A stretch of DNA of 64,000 nucleotides from Paenibacillus tundrae (lineage in GTDB: Bacteria > Bacillota > Bacilli > Paenibacillales > Paenibacillaceae), in NCBI RefSeq assembly GCF_030812775.1, contig NZ_JAUSTI010000008.1, positions 285,895-349,894 of the forward strand, read 5' to 3'. Below, in pieces: positions 46,607 through 57,049 of the stretch; positions within the stretch are counted from its first letter, which is position 1; every line of letters starts with the position of its first letter. The position numbers and the translations under genes were made by a program. The notes under the pieces are model-generated. The model was not told the origin of the DNA and did no database searches. It worked only from the letters and a program-made list of their open reading frames with translations.

Positions 46607-47047
46607 TTATGAAATCTCCAGATGCAGCAGCGGGAATGGGTTACCAGATCCATCGCGTTCGGAGCGACCGATCTGTACAAACCCCATTTTCTTATAGAAT
46701 TGAGCTGCTCCAGCATTCTGTTCATTCACATCCACCTTGAGGTGATGCCCTTTGAGTTGGATGGTGTGCTCGATCAGAAGACGTCCTACGCCCTGTCCAT
46801 GCTGACTTGGATCGACGAATAACATCTCAATAAAGTTGTTTTGTAAACCGATAAAGCCGACAGGTTGTTGCTCCGTATTTAGAGCTTCCCATACCTCAAC
46901 TTGTCGTTGCTCCAGTATTTCACCTACCATGTCTCGATAGAACTGAATGTGATGCTCTTCCAAAAACGTATGCGTTGCTCGAACAGCGCTCTCCCAGATC
47001 CGAACCAACTGCTCATGATCTTGTTCACGATATGAAACGATAACCAT
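46607..47047 (-). CDS. GNAT N-acetyltransferase
   Basis: A 146-residue acetyltransferase with MLFVDPSQHGQGVGRLLIEHTI (acetyl-CoA loop Q-H-G-Q-G-V-G) and VDVNEQNAGAAQFYKKMGFVQIGRSERD. The overall pattern resembles YjaB/PhnO-type GNATs; substrate unknown. ATG 47047 is chosen because TTGGGGTG lies 8-10 bases upstream, while the GTG at 47059 has no spacing. Confidence 0.82.
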   Translation of the reverse strand: MVIVSYREQDHEQLVRIWESAVRATHTFLEEHHIQFYRDMVGEILEQRQVEVWEALNTEQQPVGFIGLQNNFIEMLFVDPSQHGQGVGRLLIEHTIQLKGHHLKVDVNEQNAGAAQFYKKMGFVQIGRSERDGSGNPFPLLHLEIS

Positions 47048-47158
47048 CCTTGAATACACCCCAATACGACTAAACTATTGTTTGTGTATTATTGTAACAT
47101 TCTCAGCATACATCCAGTACCTGAGTAATCCAATCTTAATGCAGCTTTCCACTCGCGG

Positions 47159-48682
47159 TTATGTCTTCCAGCGGAATGTTACGGCCGATTTCGCAGGCAA
47201 GTTGTAGTGAAATTCCGTTCCATCCACCACCACTTTGAACGAGGCATCTTCCTCCCCCGTATTAGCTGCAACCAGTACCATCGTTCCATCCGGATTGCGA
47301 AAAGCAACATTCTCAAGCTTGCCTTGCTCCTGATTGGAATCCACTCTTACCGCTCCAGGACGAACAAACTTACTGATATGCCCCAATGCATAATACTCCA
47401 CATTTTTATCTACCTTTCCACTCTCTGGATCAATGGTTACGACGCCGCGGCAGTTCTTACAACCGCCATTGGTTGGTCCTCCTTGTGGATCTAATGCGAT
47501 GTTCCAGAGCAACACACTTTGTGCCCAGTTTCGCGGTGCACCAATCATAAGGTTGGACATTTGCCAGCTCAGGTTTTCGGCAAAATCAGGGCTCCAGTCT
47601 CCACCACTACATTCCGTAAAATAAATGGACTTGTCCGGAAAACGATCATGCACCTCCGACATGGCAGAAGGATCACCGGTGTAACAATGAAAAGCCGAGC
47701 CATCCATATAGGTGGCAGCCTGCTTATCCCCAAGAACCTGACTGGTGTACTTTACACCTTCATCCCAATTGTGATCATACGTAATGATTCGGGTGTCTAG
47801 CTCTGCCTTTTTCAGTGCCGGACCGAGGTAATCACGTATAAAATGTGCCTGTTCTTCAGCCCCCATACTCATACTGGGATAATTCGGAGAGGTGAATCCA
47901 GGTTCATTCTGGAGTGTAATCCCGTAGATGGGCAGCCCTTTGTCTTGGTAGGCTTGAATATATCTCACAAAATATTGCGCATAGGCTTCATATACTTGCG
48001 GATCTTCATAATTCAAGTACCAGCCATGTAAGGTCTTCTCGCCATATTTCATCCATGCTGGTGCTGTCCAGGGTGTACCCATGATTTTGATATGTGGCTT
48101 CAATCGGGTCACCTGTTGCAGCATATCTACCACTTCCTGATCCTGATCAATCGAGAAATGTTCCATGGTATAATCTGTTCCTGATTCCACATCATCATAG
48201 GTGTAGCTTGCAGGGGCACCGGACGCATCTACCGAATAATCGGAAGCTCCGATGGTATGCCTGACCATATCTAGATTTAGTCCCTCAGAGGTAAACAAAT
48301 CATGAAGCAACTGTTCCCGCTGTTCTTGTGGGAGTTGGTTCATGAGATGTGTGGACGATCCTGTCATGGCTGCCCCGAACCCATCCATGGTTTGATATGT
48401 TTTCTCGGGATTAATCGTGATTGTGGCTTCCAGTGGGGATAAGCTAGTTCTTTCACTTTGAACTAACGGAATCGGCTGCTGCGGGGCAAGCAAGTGTTGC
48501 TGATCTCCTGTAGTTAACCAAGCTTCCACCTCGGCATGCGTCTGTTCTGCAGGTGGAGGGACGGGTTCTTCTCTGAAGCTACGTAATACAAGCCACAGCA
48601 ACAGTAATATAATGCATATGGCAAATACGATAACAAACTTCATTCGAACGCTAAGCTTGTTCCGTAGGAGCACTCTTTTCAT
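47159..48682 (-). CDS. GH30-family glycosidase, membrane-anchored or secreted
   Basis: A 507-residue retaining glycosidase. It has an N-terminal membrane/signal segment (about residues 13-35) preceded by a basic stretch. The catalytic TIM barrel has TMDGFGAAMTGSS near its start and TPWTAPAWMK. The acid/base Glu is in TLQNEPGF and the nucleophile Glu in IYFTECSGGDW. A small C-terminal beta domain follows. Activity may be glucosylceramidase, beta-1,6-glucanase or related. AAGGAGTG at 8 bases decides ATG 48682. It is downstream of a GH3 enzyme but separated from it by a terminator. Confidence 0.87.
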   Translation of the reverse strand: MKRVLLRNKLSVRMKFVIVFAICIILLLLWLVLRSFREEPVPPPAEQTHAEVEAWLTTGDQQHLLAPQQPIPLVQSERTSLSPLEATITINPEKTYQTMDGFGAAMTGSSTHLMNQLPQEQREQLLHDLFTSEGLNLDMVRHTIGASDYSVDASGAPASYTYDDVESGTDYTMEHFSIDQDQEVVDMLQQVTRLKPHIKIMGTPWTAPAWMKYGEKTLHGWYLNYEDPQVYEAYAQYFVRYIQAYQDKGLPIYGITLQNEPGFTSPNYPSMSMGAEEQAHFIRDYLGPALKKAELDTRIITYDHNWDEGVKYTSQVLGDKQAATYMDGSAFHCYTGDPSAMSEVHDRFPDKSIYFTECSGGDWSPDFAENLSWQMSNLMIGAPRNWAQSVLLWNIALDPQGGPTNGGCKNCRGVVTIDPESGKVDKNVEYYALGHISKFVRPGAVRVDSNQEQGKLENVAFRNPDGTMVLVAANTGEEDASFKVVVDGTEFHYNLPAKSAVTFRWKT

Positions 48683-48758
48683 CTTATTCACACTCCTTAT
48701 CCTATCTACTCGAAATTCTTCACTCGTATTGCAGCTAGGATCGTAGATCTTATTGTAG

Positions 48759-48785
48759 AAAAAGCCGCGGCCCTAAGGCCACGAC
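48759..48785 (-). terminator. intrinsic terminator of the GH3 gene
   Basis: On the minus strand, GTCGTGGCC pairs with GGCCGCGGC (one C-A mismatch) around TTAG, followed by TTTTT. It lies between GH3 and GH30, so the GH30 gene probably has its own promoter or depends on read-through. Confidence 0.8.
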
Positions 48786-48803
48786 TAATATATCAATTAC
48801 CTT

Positions 48804-51509
48804 CTATTTACCGGAAGGACTTCCGATATTCACACTACCTGTCAGACGGACATCATCCGAAGCGCTGCCGACATAGATAGATACTTTACCCTTAGGCATG
48901 ATCCATTCATTGGACTTCTCATCCCAATAAGACAAGGCACTGCGATCCAGCTTAATGTTTACACGCTGTTGTTTACCCGCTTTGAGATCTACCTTAGCCC
49001 AACCAGCAAGCTGTTTGGCTGGTGTCTCCACTTTTGTTGGCAGATTACCTACGTATACTTGAACCACTTCGGCACCCGAACGTTTGCCTGTATTGCGTAA
49101 GTTGAGAGCCACTTCTACCGTTGTGTCGTCTCCCTTGCCACTATTCTTCACATGCAGATTGCGGTAATCAAAGCTTGTATATGACAAACCATGACCAAAC
49201 GCAAACGCTGGTGATAGGCCTTGCTTTTCATATCCTTTGTATCCTACAAAGATTCCCTCCGAATAGTTACCTACTCCGTTGACACCAGGGAACTGCTCTG
49301 CAGTTGATACTGGCGTTTGTTGGTCATCGGCAGGGAACGTTACAGGTAGCTTACCTGAAGGATTCACATCCCCGAACAATACCCTAGCAACAGCATTTCC
49401 TTGTTCCTGACCAGCATACCAAGCTTGTACAATGGATGGCACTTCTTTTTGCCAAGAATCCATCTCGACAGCTCGTCCACTCATCTGTACTACAATCGTC
49501 TTCGGATTAGCTGCCGCAACCTTGCGGATCAACTGCTCCTGATTGTTAGGCAGTTCCAGATCGGAACGGTCTACGTAACCTTCACTGTCATACGTACGTG
49601 TCACGACAACCGCTACGTCAGATTTTTTAGCCAGTTCAACGGCCTTTTCCATTTTGGCATCCACTGCGTCTTCCGGTGCTTCCCAGCCAAAACGAACCTG
49701 TGCTCCCATATCATGATTCGACTGTACTGGGAAATCCGTGCGATATTCAATACGAATATTATGGGATTCTCCTTCTTGCAAGGTAATACCCTTCTTCGTT
49801 GTACTTAGAGTTGCACCCTGATTGTCCACAAGAAGCTGATCATCCACATACAATTTAGCAGAGCCTAGGCTCGTTAGAGATAGCTGATATTCTCCTGTTT
49901 TTGGTGCTGTGATAGCACCTGTCCAGCGAGCAGACATTTTGCTGTTAAACTTGGTCGGTGTCACTGGAAGTTTAGAAGACTGTGCATTGAAGCCTTCATA
50001 GTTGTAAAATCCAAGATTCATGTTGACCTGATTGTCTGTGCGAACAAGTTCAGGTTCACCTTCCATATCTTTATTCGTCCAATATTCAGCATGCAGGCCG
50101 AATTCTGCTTGGTCTGTTCCGTAGTTCTGCTCACTCTTCTGAGCATTAGCTGGAGACAAAATGGCAGACGGTACCGCAGATGGACCGTTAAATGCATCCC
50201 CTGCTGAGACAGGATCCGTCCCTGCTGCATAATTCACATCAACGCCTTTTCCGGCACGTTTACGAATGCCTTCCAATGGACTCACGGTATACGTTGGGTT
50301 AACCAGACTACTTCCGCCTCCAGCTGCAGATGCTGTATCTGCATCCGGACCGATTACAGCAATGGAGTTCAGCTTGTTATCGGAGAGTGGCAGCATATTA
50401 TCATTATTTTGCAGCAGAACCATACTCTCTTCTGCAAACTGACGAGCTTTTGCTCCATCTGCTTTCGCATTAATTGTTGTATTCGTTACAGGTTTATCGA
50501 ACAGCCCTTTATCGAACATTTGAAGCAAGATACGTCTAACCTTTTCATCAATGGTTTGTTCGCTGACCTCGCCTTTGTTCACGGCCTCCAGCAGCTTACT
50601 TCCCCATTTACCGTACGGCTCACCTGGTGTTTCCAGATCGAGTCCGGCATTAGCGGATTCTACCGTACTGAAGTTGGCACCATAATCACTCATTACGAAG
50701 CCTTTGAAACCAATCTGATCCTTCAGTATGTTCATCAGCAGCTCTTGGTTCTCACAAGCATATGTACCATTCACCTGGTTAAATGAACACATCGCTGATC
50801 CTAGATCGGCTTGTTCTACCACAGCCTTGAACGGTCGTGCATACACCTCTTGAATCGCACGCTCACTTGCTGTTGCGTTGGTGGTAAAGCGCTCCGTCTC
50901 CTGATTGTTCAGAAGGTAATGTTTCGCTGTCGCAATCACGGGATTACTCTGAATTCCGTTTACATACGCTGCTCCCATACCAGAAGCCAGCAACGGATCC
51001 TCACCCAGCGATTCGAAGTTACGAGAGCCCCATGGTGTACGTGCAATATCAAGCCCAGGCCCAAGCACTACATTGTGTGTAGTATCATGAGCTTCTTGTC
51101 CGATCAGATCACCGTATTGCTTAGCTAGATCTGTATCCCAAGATGCTGCCAGAGCAATCGGCGCAGGCAATGCCGTGGACTTTTTATCCTGAACATCCGG
51201 GTTCGCTACCCTCACACCTGCTGGCCCATCAGCCATCTGTAGTGCAGGAATGCCTAGACGCTCCAGCCCATCATTATAGAAACCATAATAGTTATTGACT
51301 TTACCTGTCACAAAACCAACCTTCTCTTCTAGCGTCATCGCTTGAAGTAGCAGTTCGGTACGTTCCTCCGCAGATAAGGATGTGTTCATCCATGGGCGGT
51401 CTGCCCCAGATTCTGCGGCGAAGGCGTGTAACGGCATAGCCGCAACCGCCACGATGATTAACACCATAAACCATCGTTTGAGGAAAATTAGATTGAATCT
51501 TCTGTTCAT
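48804..51509 (-). CDS. secreted GH3 beta-glucosidase with PA14 domain
   Basis: A 901-residue exported GH3 enzyme. The signal peptide ends near ...HAFAAE (residue ~32). The GH3 N-domain has KHYLLNNQE and the nucleophile Asp in GFVMSDYGANFS (about residue 275). The C-domain follows; a PA14-type carbohydrate module (GLHAEYWTNKDMEGEPELVR...) is inserted at about 480-620, and a fibronectin-III-like end follows. It likely trims beta-glucans or oligosaccharides outside the cell. GGAGAGCGCAAC before ATG 51509 sets the start; the longer frame to 51644 puts 45 residues before the signal peptide. Confidence 0.9.
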   Translation of the reverse strand: MNRRFNLIFLKRWFMVLIIVAVAAMPLHAFAAESGADRPWMNTSLSAEERTELLLQAMTLEEKVGFVTGKVNNYYGFYNDGLERLGIPALQMADGPAGVRVANPDVQDKKSTALPAPIALAASWDTDLAKQYGDLIGQEAHDTTHNVVLGPGLDIARTPWGSRNFESLGEDPLLASGMGAAYVNGIQSNPVIATAKHYLLNNQETERFTTNATASERAIQEVYARPFKAVVEQADLGSAMCSFNQVNGTYACENQELLMNILKDQIGFKGFVMSDYGANFSTVESANAGLDLETPGEPYGKWGSKLLEAVNKGEVSEQTIDEKVRRILLQMFDKGLFDKPVTNTTINAKADGAKARQFAEESMVLLQNNDNMLPLSDNKLNSIAVIGPDADTASAAGGGSSLVNPTYTVSPLEGIRKRAGKGVDVNYAAGTDPVSAGDAFNGPSAVPSAILSPANAQKSEQNYGTDQAEFGLHAEYWTNKDMEGEPELVRTDNQVNMNLGFYNYEGFNAQSSKLPVTPTKFNSKMSARWTGAITAPKTGEYQLSLTSLGSAKLYVDDQLLVDNQGATLSTTKKGITLQEGESHNIRIEYRTDFPVQSNHDMGAQVRFGWEAPEDAVDAKMEKAVELAKKSDVAVVVTRTYDSEGYVDRSDLELPNNQEQLIRKVAAANPKTIVVQMSGRAVEMDSWQKEVPSIVQAWYAGQEQGNAVARVLFGDVNPSGKLPVTFPADDQQTPVSTAEQFPGVNGVGNYSEGIFVGYKGYEKQGLSPAFAFGHGLSYTSFDYRNLHVKNSGKGDDTTVEVALNLRNTGKRSGAEVVQVYVGNLPTKVETPAKQLAGWAKVDLKAGKQQRVNIKLDRSALSYWDEKSNEWIMPKGKVSIYVGSASDDVRLTGSVNIGSPSGK

Positions 51510-52050
51510 GTTGCGCTCTCCTTCTCTCTTGATCATTTGTCTCGTCCACATGATTGCATACATGTATACAAGGGAATGCAAGCTGACGTGTTCCCAGCTC
51601 TTCAAGCATTCAGGTAAGCCTTGCATCTTACGCTCAGAAACCATCGCTTACAAGCAAGCGAGCGATTTCGCTTTCTTACGATAGCTGACCCACGACGAGA
51701 TTGCATCCCCTTAAATATGGAAACAGGCTGGATAAATGGCTCCTAGTTCTTATGCATCATATAATTTTAAATACACTTAACAACAAAAGAAAGCGAATTA
51801 ATTACATTTCCGTAACAACTTTTGTACAAAATATTCACTTTTAAAAACAGTCTTATAGGCCCACTTTAATCCTCCTAGTTTATACAATTAATTATCAATA
51901 TCAGGAAGGAGTTCTGGTGCCCCTGGGTCGAAAGTCATTTTGAAACCGAATACACCATATAAACTTCATGAATAAGAACATAGAGAAGTAGCCGAAGTCC
52001 CTTTTAAGAGGTACTTCGGCTATGTTTATGGCTTATACCAAGATATCATT
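51510..52050. other. GH3 upstream region and DUF4132 terminator
   Basis: A 541-base AT-rich gap. On the minus strand a plausible GH3 promoter TTGTTG-N17-TATATG lies at about 51759-51787, which implies a ~250-base leader. A hairpin at 51988-52021 ends the DUF4132 gene. No gene seen. Confidence 0.45.
51988..52021 (-). terminator. hairpin after the DUF4132 gene
   Basis: TAGCCGAAGT and ACTTCGGCTA pair (10 bp) across a ~14-base loop 30 bases past the stop. The downstream minus-strand sequence is pyrimidine-rich (CTTCTC) rather than a clean T run. Confidence 0.5.
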
Positions 52051-55000
52051 CTAATTCTGCAATTGGGCAAGGATCTGAGGGTCCTTGATTTTCTTATCTT
52101 CGGCCAGCAGCATAATCTTGGATAAAATCTCTGCAGTTCTTGGATCTTCATCCAAGAATGGCAGGAAAATTCGTCCACGGTGCTGACTATGCACAGGTAC
52201 AATGTGAAGCGCACCTGTCGCTTGCTTGAACACATTACCACTACCTAGGTGAACAGCATATTCTCCCAGCTCACCATCAATACGTGCATAATTCCCGTCC
52301 AAACGTACATTGTCTATTTTCAGCAAACGCAGAGATTCATTGACGATTACATGACGCATCTCAATTGTTGTCAAGCTTGCTTCTGGATCTACTCCGCCCA
52401 CGTGTGCAATACTCACAACCAGATCAATATCACGCATAACCTCAGAGAAGAAGATCGGTGGCACATCTTGTAATGCTACAGGCTTATACGTCTTGCGATC
52501 ATAGAATTGAACCGTCTCCAGCGTAGGTGACTCCGTATCAGCCGGGGAGAACCAGTCTGCCATCGCATACAGATTGGCAATCAGATTATGCTCATAACTC
52601 ACCTTCTGTAGACCTTCTTCATAACTTACTGTCCACTGGCGTCCTTTGAGCAGAGCCACGGTCTTTTGGGTTTGAATCTGATATCCAGCATAGCGCCGGG
52701 ATACAGTACCATTCGCCAGTTCATCCTCATTAGGCAGATACAACTCTCGGAATACCTGCTTGAATGGCTGCCGCTCCTGACGGGTGAATAGATCACGTTG
52801 GAACGTACTCCATTGACCACTGTTGTACAGATGTAACGCATGTGCAATCAACAGCTCATCTTGATCGTTAAGCGGGTGAATCGAGCCTTCCTGATCCACG
52901 CTAATCAGGCCACCTGTCGATGCATCGAACCGACCTACAACTTCACTAGTCTTGAATACAAGGTTGCTCACTAAAGGTCGAAGAACTGGATTCTGGAACA
53001 GACTCGAAATCTCTTCACGGGTAAAAGCAGTCTCTGATGTCATAGAGCGTTCAAGCTCCTGTCTAGCTCTGCGATACTGCTGTACCAGATCTGATTTTAG
53101 CTCCTTCAATTCAGTGATATATCCATTTTTCTTAAATCTTGCAGGCACAGACTTAAGTGTCTTCCCTTTACTGATCAAGACGAGATCAGGCTGTCCTTCC
53201 TCATCAATAACCAATTGCGCTGTCGTTGTCTCATCCAGCTCATGGGGCTCGAAATAAGATTTCATCTCATCCAGCTTGCGGGCTTCCATATCCCAGATCA
53301 GACGTGTGATATCGGCGTAGCCTGCATTTCGAGCCAGATTACCCAACGCAATCTGGGATGCAGCTCCCTCGCTAGCACGTCGCTGTGCTCCAAATTGTTT
53401 ACTCTGCATTAGAAACTTCTGAATGAAGTCATACCGTTCACGTAGGTCTTGCTCCCGCTCTTCAGCAAATGGAATTAGACTGTATGTCAACAAATGATCC
53501 TTGTTACGCTTATCTTCAACAGACTTCCGCATATCCTCGAGGCGCAATTTCCCTAGAGCAGCATCTGCAAACAATTGTGATCTGCGGTGATTAGCTCCGC
53601 CTGATATATACTTGGCACAATCATATAACAGATTGAAACGTTCCTCACCTACAGTTGCGTACGCTTCTTCAAACCAAGCAATATCAAAAGCGCCTTCGTT
53701 GAACTCTTGTGGGGAAATTGGAGAATAATGCGCCACAATCGTTTCTTTCTCCGCCGTAAAGCTCTCGTTAATGTGAGCATGGAAGTACCATGCTGCGCTA
53801 CGCAGCCCTTCCCAACCTAGATATTTCGCGGCAATTTCCATCCACTGCGGCGCGTACATCGCTGCCTCAAGCAATTTCTTCTCCTGAATTGGATACTGTT
53901 TCAGTAGCTCGCGTAAAAGCTCCTCATTCTCTCCATCTTTTGGATGACATTTCTGAATTAGATAGCTGAATGTTTCTTTGCGTGTTGTGTTATTCCCATA
54001 ACCGTAAATATAACCACGAACGAAAGTGTCTTGATCCATTGCAGAGACAAGATGCACCCAATGCTCCATGCCTTCAATTCGATCAAGCTTCATCGCAAGT
54101 GTGCTAACTTCTGTAGAGAGCTCACCCCGCGTTAATTCAATCTCAACAATACGATTAACAACGGTATCCCGTATACGAACCAGATCTGGATCATCCGCAA
54201 CACCCTCGGTACGGCTATACGTTAAATCTCGAATGAAGCCATGGCGATCTGCACCCGTCAACAATTGTTGATAGATCTCCTGATCATCAATTAAATCTAG
54301 TTTGTAAGCACGTAAAAAGTCTTCCAGCGATAACAAGTTTAACGGATGTGTATCCTTAACCAGATTCTTCAATTGATAGGCTGTCTGGAAATAACGCTTA
54401 AAGCTATAGTCATCATAAATTCTGCCGTGTACAAGGTAATTCCATGGACCGGTTAAGATATGAAGCATACCCGTTTCCTTCTCCAGCTGATCCTTCGGCA
54501 TACTCGCTATAATAAATGCCCACGCCTTCTCAGCAATCTCGAATGTATCCGCCTTGTCACTATCCTCAAAAGCAGCTGTAACGATCGCTTCCACTTGCTC
54601 GGAATACGTCAATTTCTTAAACAGTTCCTTCAACTGCTCAATATAAGATAGAGGGTAGATCTGCTCCGCAAACTCCTTACGCCAACCCTCCAGCAGCGGA
54701 ATCTTCCGCAGCTCATCATATTCATATGCCTGACTATAATAGCTGTAGTGGTCGTCCAGATTTTTATTCAGATCGTGGAATCGCATGCTGAAAACGAGCT
54801 GTATCAATTCTTGGTGATCCAGACCATTATGCTTAATGAATTCCTCCCACACCTCATGTATTGGGAATTGCTCCATTAAAGGCATTTCATTACGTTGTGT
54901 ATAAGGAACTGTCGAGCGCAGGTTAGCTCCAACCAGAAGTGTTTCTTTGTAGCCCGCGTAATACTCTACTTCATATTCCACATCTCTATGCTCATGCACC

Positions 55001-57024
55001 AACGCATCAAGCGCACCAAGGAATTGTTCCGCCTTTTCCAAGGAAAGGGTGAACATCTCCTTCACATAAAAACTACCAAAATCACGTTGCTCTTCAAGCA
55101 GAGACTGCTCGCGTGAAGGGTCGAACAAACCAAATCCATTTGCAGCGCTGTACTGACTATTCTGCTCGTTCAACTTATCCAGCAACTTCTGCTCCTTAGC
55201 TGTCGGCGCTGTGATCAACTCTGCTAATGGCTGTAATTGGTTTTGTTGTGATGTTCGCTCCGGATCGGATGCAATCTCGGTTAACAATTCAAGTGCACCT
55301 AACCGCTGCAATTCACTTTTGGCGGTCAGAAGCCGTTGCAACGCACTCTCAAGCTCATCTACAGGTTGAAGCAGAAGCACCTGTATGACCTTCTGGCGTA
55401 GTGAACCAGTCTTCAGTTTGAGCAGAGCCTCAAGTTGCTTCATTTCCTCTGTCGTTAAGGTAAGCTTCTTCAGTTTAAGAAGCGCACTTTCACGGTTCGT
55501 CATACTTTTATCCGATAAACTAACGAGAATAAACTGTCGCTGTACCTCCTGTTGAGGATCTTGTAAAAATAGAGACAGAAGCTCCCCTCTCAGATCGGCG
55601 CTGAGCTTGTCTTTTAACGCAACCACTTCGCTAATCCATTCCGGATCCATATCGTAGGCTGCTAAATAGAGCATCTTCTTCACGACATCATCCACATCAA
55701 TACGATACTGAACAAATTCAAGAACGCCTGACGGCCCTCCCGCTCCTGCCTGAGGAATGACTTCTAACATCTGCTTGAATAGGTCAAAATCCCGTCGCCG
55801 TACAGCTTTATCTGAAAATACAGGTAGAGGCCAGACATGCACTCTGCGCTGTTGATCTCCATCGTCAAACCGACCCCAGTCATAGGTGTACATCGCGTCG
55901 TAATTTCGGACAATCCAGTGCATTAACTCCATGTCATGTCCACCAAGATACTGACGCGCCAGACTTAATCGCAGCTCTCGGTTCTGGCTGTTCGCAAGCA
56001 CATATTGAGCCACGATCTGTTGATATAATTGGCCTTGATCCATGATCTGGATCACCTTATCTCCCAATTCGCTCTCTTCAATTACTGCCGTAGCCCAGAG
56101 ACTAATAAACAGTTTGTTTGCGTTATCGTCCAGTTGCCATGCTGCGCGTAACTCAGGATCCACTAGAGCCTCGTGAGCCTGCGATATAAGCTGGGTCGCA
56201 ACTCGTTGATTTGCCGCTTCAATGCCAATACCTGTCCAGACAGCAAGCGCACGCACCACCGAGCTGAACCGGATCAGATTGTTGTCGATGATAATTTTTA
56301 ATATGTATACATACGCCTCAATCGTACCTTCATCCATACGCTCTACGATACTCTGCCGCAGTCCCTCCTGCAGTCTTGCAGCAACCAGTAGTTCACCCAC
56401 CATCTGATACGCTTCGGCCTGGTTACTCAGTACAATGCCTTTGATCATCTCACCGCTTAACAGTGCATTCTGGTTGTCTCCATAGATGATGTCATGCAAT
56501 GCCTGCTTCATCTCGCCATTATCATGATCCAGCTCATAGGCGATACAATCAGGGAGCACCCATCGGATTTCATATTGGTAATCGAACTTGTATTCACGAA
56601 GTGACACATACTCGGTCAGAGAGAATGCACGAATCTCCATACGGAACAATCCGACTAGCTTGCGTAATACTTGACCCATGTGCAGTGCGGGGTCAGATGT
56701 ACGGAACGGCCTGCGTTCATAGTTACTGCTGTATGGATACTTCGGTGCTTGCTCTGCAATATAACGGAACCTGGCACACAGTTGCTCACTTGCCACATGT
56801 TCCAGTATGTCTAGAACAGGCTGGAATAGTGGGCGACCAGTAGCTCCCGCAAGTTGTAATAAGGTATGTCTCATATTTAAATAGAGCTTTTCGTCTTCAC
56901 GCAAATAACCTAATCCAGCTAGTTCTACTACATAAGTAGCCAGCTCATGCTGTTCCTCAGGCAATAATGCTGCCTTTTCCCGCAACTCGTTCAGATATCC
57001 CTGTTCCTGCTCTTGCTGATTCAT
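52051..57024 (-). CDS. giant DUF4132-domain protein
   Basis: A 1657-residue cytoplasmic protein without signal or membrane segments. The N-terminal two-thirds is helical and HEAT-like (for example KLTLTTEEMKQLEALLKLKTGSLRQKVIQVLLLQPVDELE near residues 510-550). The DUF4132 region lies toward the C-terminus (about 1180-1650: WDMEARKLDEMKSYF..., HALHLYNSGQWSTFQRDLF..QPFKQVFRELYLP, then SLRLLKIDNVRLDGNYARI... and GRIFLPFLDEDPRTAEILSKIMLLAEDKKIKDP). DUF4132 occurs in MolR/YehI-type proteins of unknown mechanism. It lies 25 bases downstream of a small gene, so the two form an operon. Confidence 0.82.
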   Translation of the reverse strand: MNQQEQEQGYLNELREKAALLPEEQHELATYVVELAGLGYLREDEKLYLNMRHTLLQLAGATGRPLFQPVLDILEHVASEQLCARFRYIAEQAPKYPYSSNYERRPFRTSDPALHMGQVLRKLVGLFRMEIRAFSLTEYVSLREYKFDYQYEIRWVLPDCIAYELDHDNGEMKQALHDIIYGDNQNALLSGEMIKGIVLSNQAEAYQMVGELLVAARLQEGLRQSIVERMDEGTIEAYVYILKIIIDNNLIRFSSVVRALAVWTGIGIEAANQRVATQLISQAHEALVDPELRAAWQLDDNANKLFISLWATAVIEESELGDKVIQIMDQGQLYQQIVAQYVLANSQNRELRLSLARQYLGGHDMELMHWIVRNYDAMYTYDWGRFDDGDQQRRVHVWPLPVFSDKAVRRRDFDLFKQMLEVIPQAGAGGPSGVLEFVQYRIDVDDVVKKMLYLAAYDMDPEWISEVVALKDKLSADLRGELLSLFLQDPQQEVQRQFILVSLSDKSMTNRESALLKLKKLTLTTEEMKQLEALLKLKTGSLRQKVIQVLLLQPVDELESALQRLLTAKSELQRLGALELLTEIASDPERTSQQNQLQPLAELITAPTAKEQKLLDKLNEQNSQYSAANGFGLFDPSREQSLLEEQRDFGSFYVKEMFTLSLEKAEQFLGALDALVHEHRDVEYEVEYYAGYKETLLVGANLRSTVPYTQRNEMPLMEQFPIHEVWEEFIKHNGLDHQELIQLVFSMRFHDLNKNLDDHYSYYSQAYEYDELRKIPLLEGWRKEFAEQIYPLSYIEQLKELFKKLTYSEQVEAIVTAAFEDSDKADTFEIAEKAWAFIIASMPKDQLEKETGMLHILTGPWNYLVHGRIYDDYSFKRYFQTAYQLKNLVKDTHPLNLLSLEDFLRAYKLDLIDDQEIYQQLLTGADRHGFIRDLTYSRTEGVADDPDLVRIRDTVVNRIVEIELTRGELSTEVSTLAMKLDRIEGMEHWVHLVSAMDQDTFVRGYIYGYGNNTTRKETFSYLIQKCHPKDGENEELLRELLKQYPIQEKKLLEAAMYAPQWMEIAAKYLGWEGLRSAAWYFHAHINESFTAEKETIVAHYSPISPQEFNEGAFDIAWFEEAYATVGEERFNLLYDCAKYISGGANHRRSQLFADAALGKLRLEDMRKSVEDKRNKDHLLTYSLIPFAEEREQDLRERYDFIQKFLMQSKQFGAQRRASEGAASQIALGNLARNAGYADITRLIWDMEARKLDEMKSYFEPHELDETTTAQLVIDEEGQPDLVLISKGKTLKSVPARFKKNGYITELKELKSDLVQQYRRARQELERSMTSETAFTREEISSLFQNPVLRPLVSNLVFKTSEVVGRFDASTGGLISVDQEGSIHPLNDQDELLIAHALHLYNSGQWSTFQRDLFTRQERQPFKQVFRELYLPNEDELANGTVSRRYAGYQIQTQKTVALLKGRQWTVSYEEGLQKVSYEHNLIANLYAMADWFSPADTESPTLETVQFYDRKTYKPVALQDVPPIFFSEVMRDIDLVVSIAHVGGVDPEASLTTIEMRHVIVNESLRLLKIDNVRLDGNYARIDGELGEYAVHLGSGNVFKQATGALHIVPVHSQHRGRIFLPFLDEDPRTAEILSKIMLLAEDKKIKDPQILAQLQN

Positions 57025-57049
57025 CTAATTCTCCTCCTTTAGATATGTC

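Noticed and set aside
52249..56843. Several 60-110-residue antisense frames in the DUF4132 gene
   Set aside because: Shadow frames of a long coding region; no independent starts or protein features.
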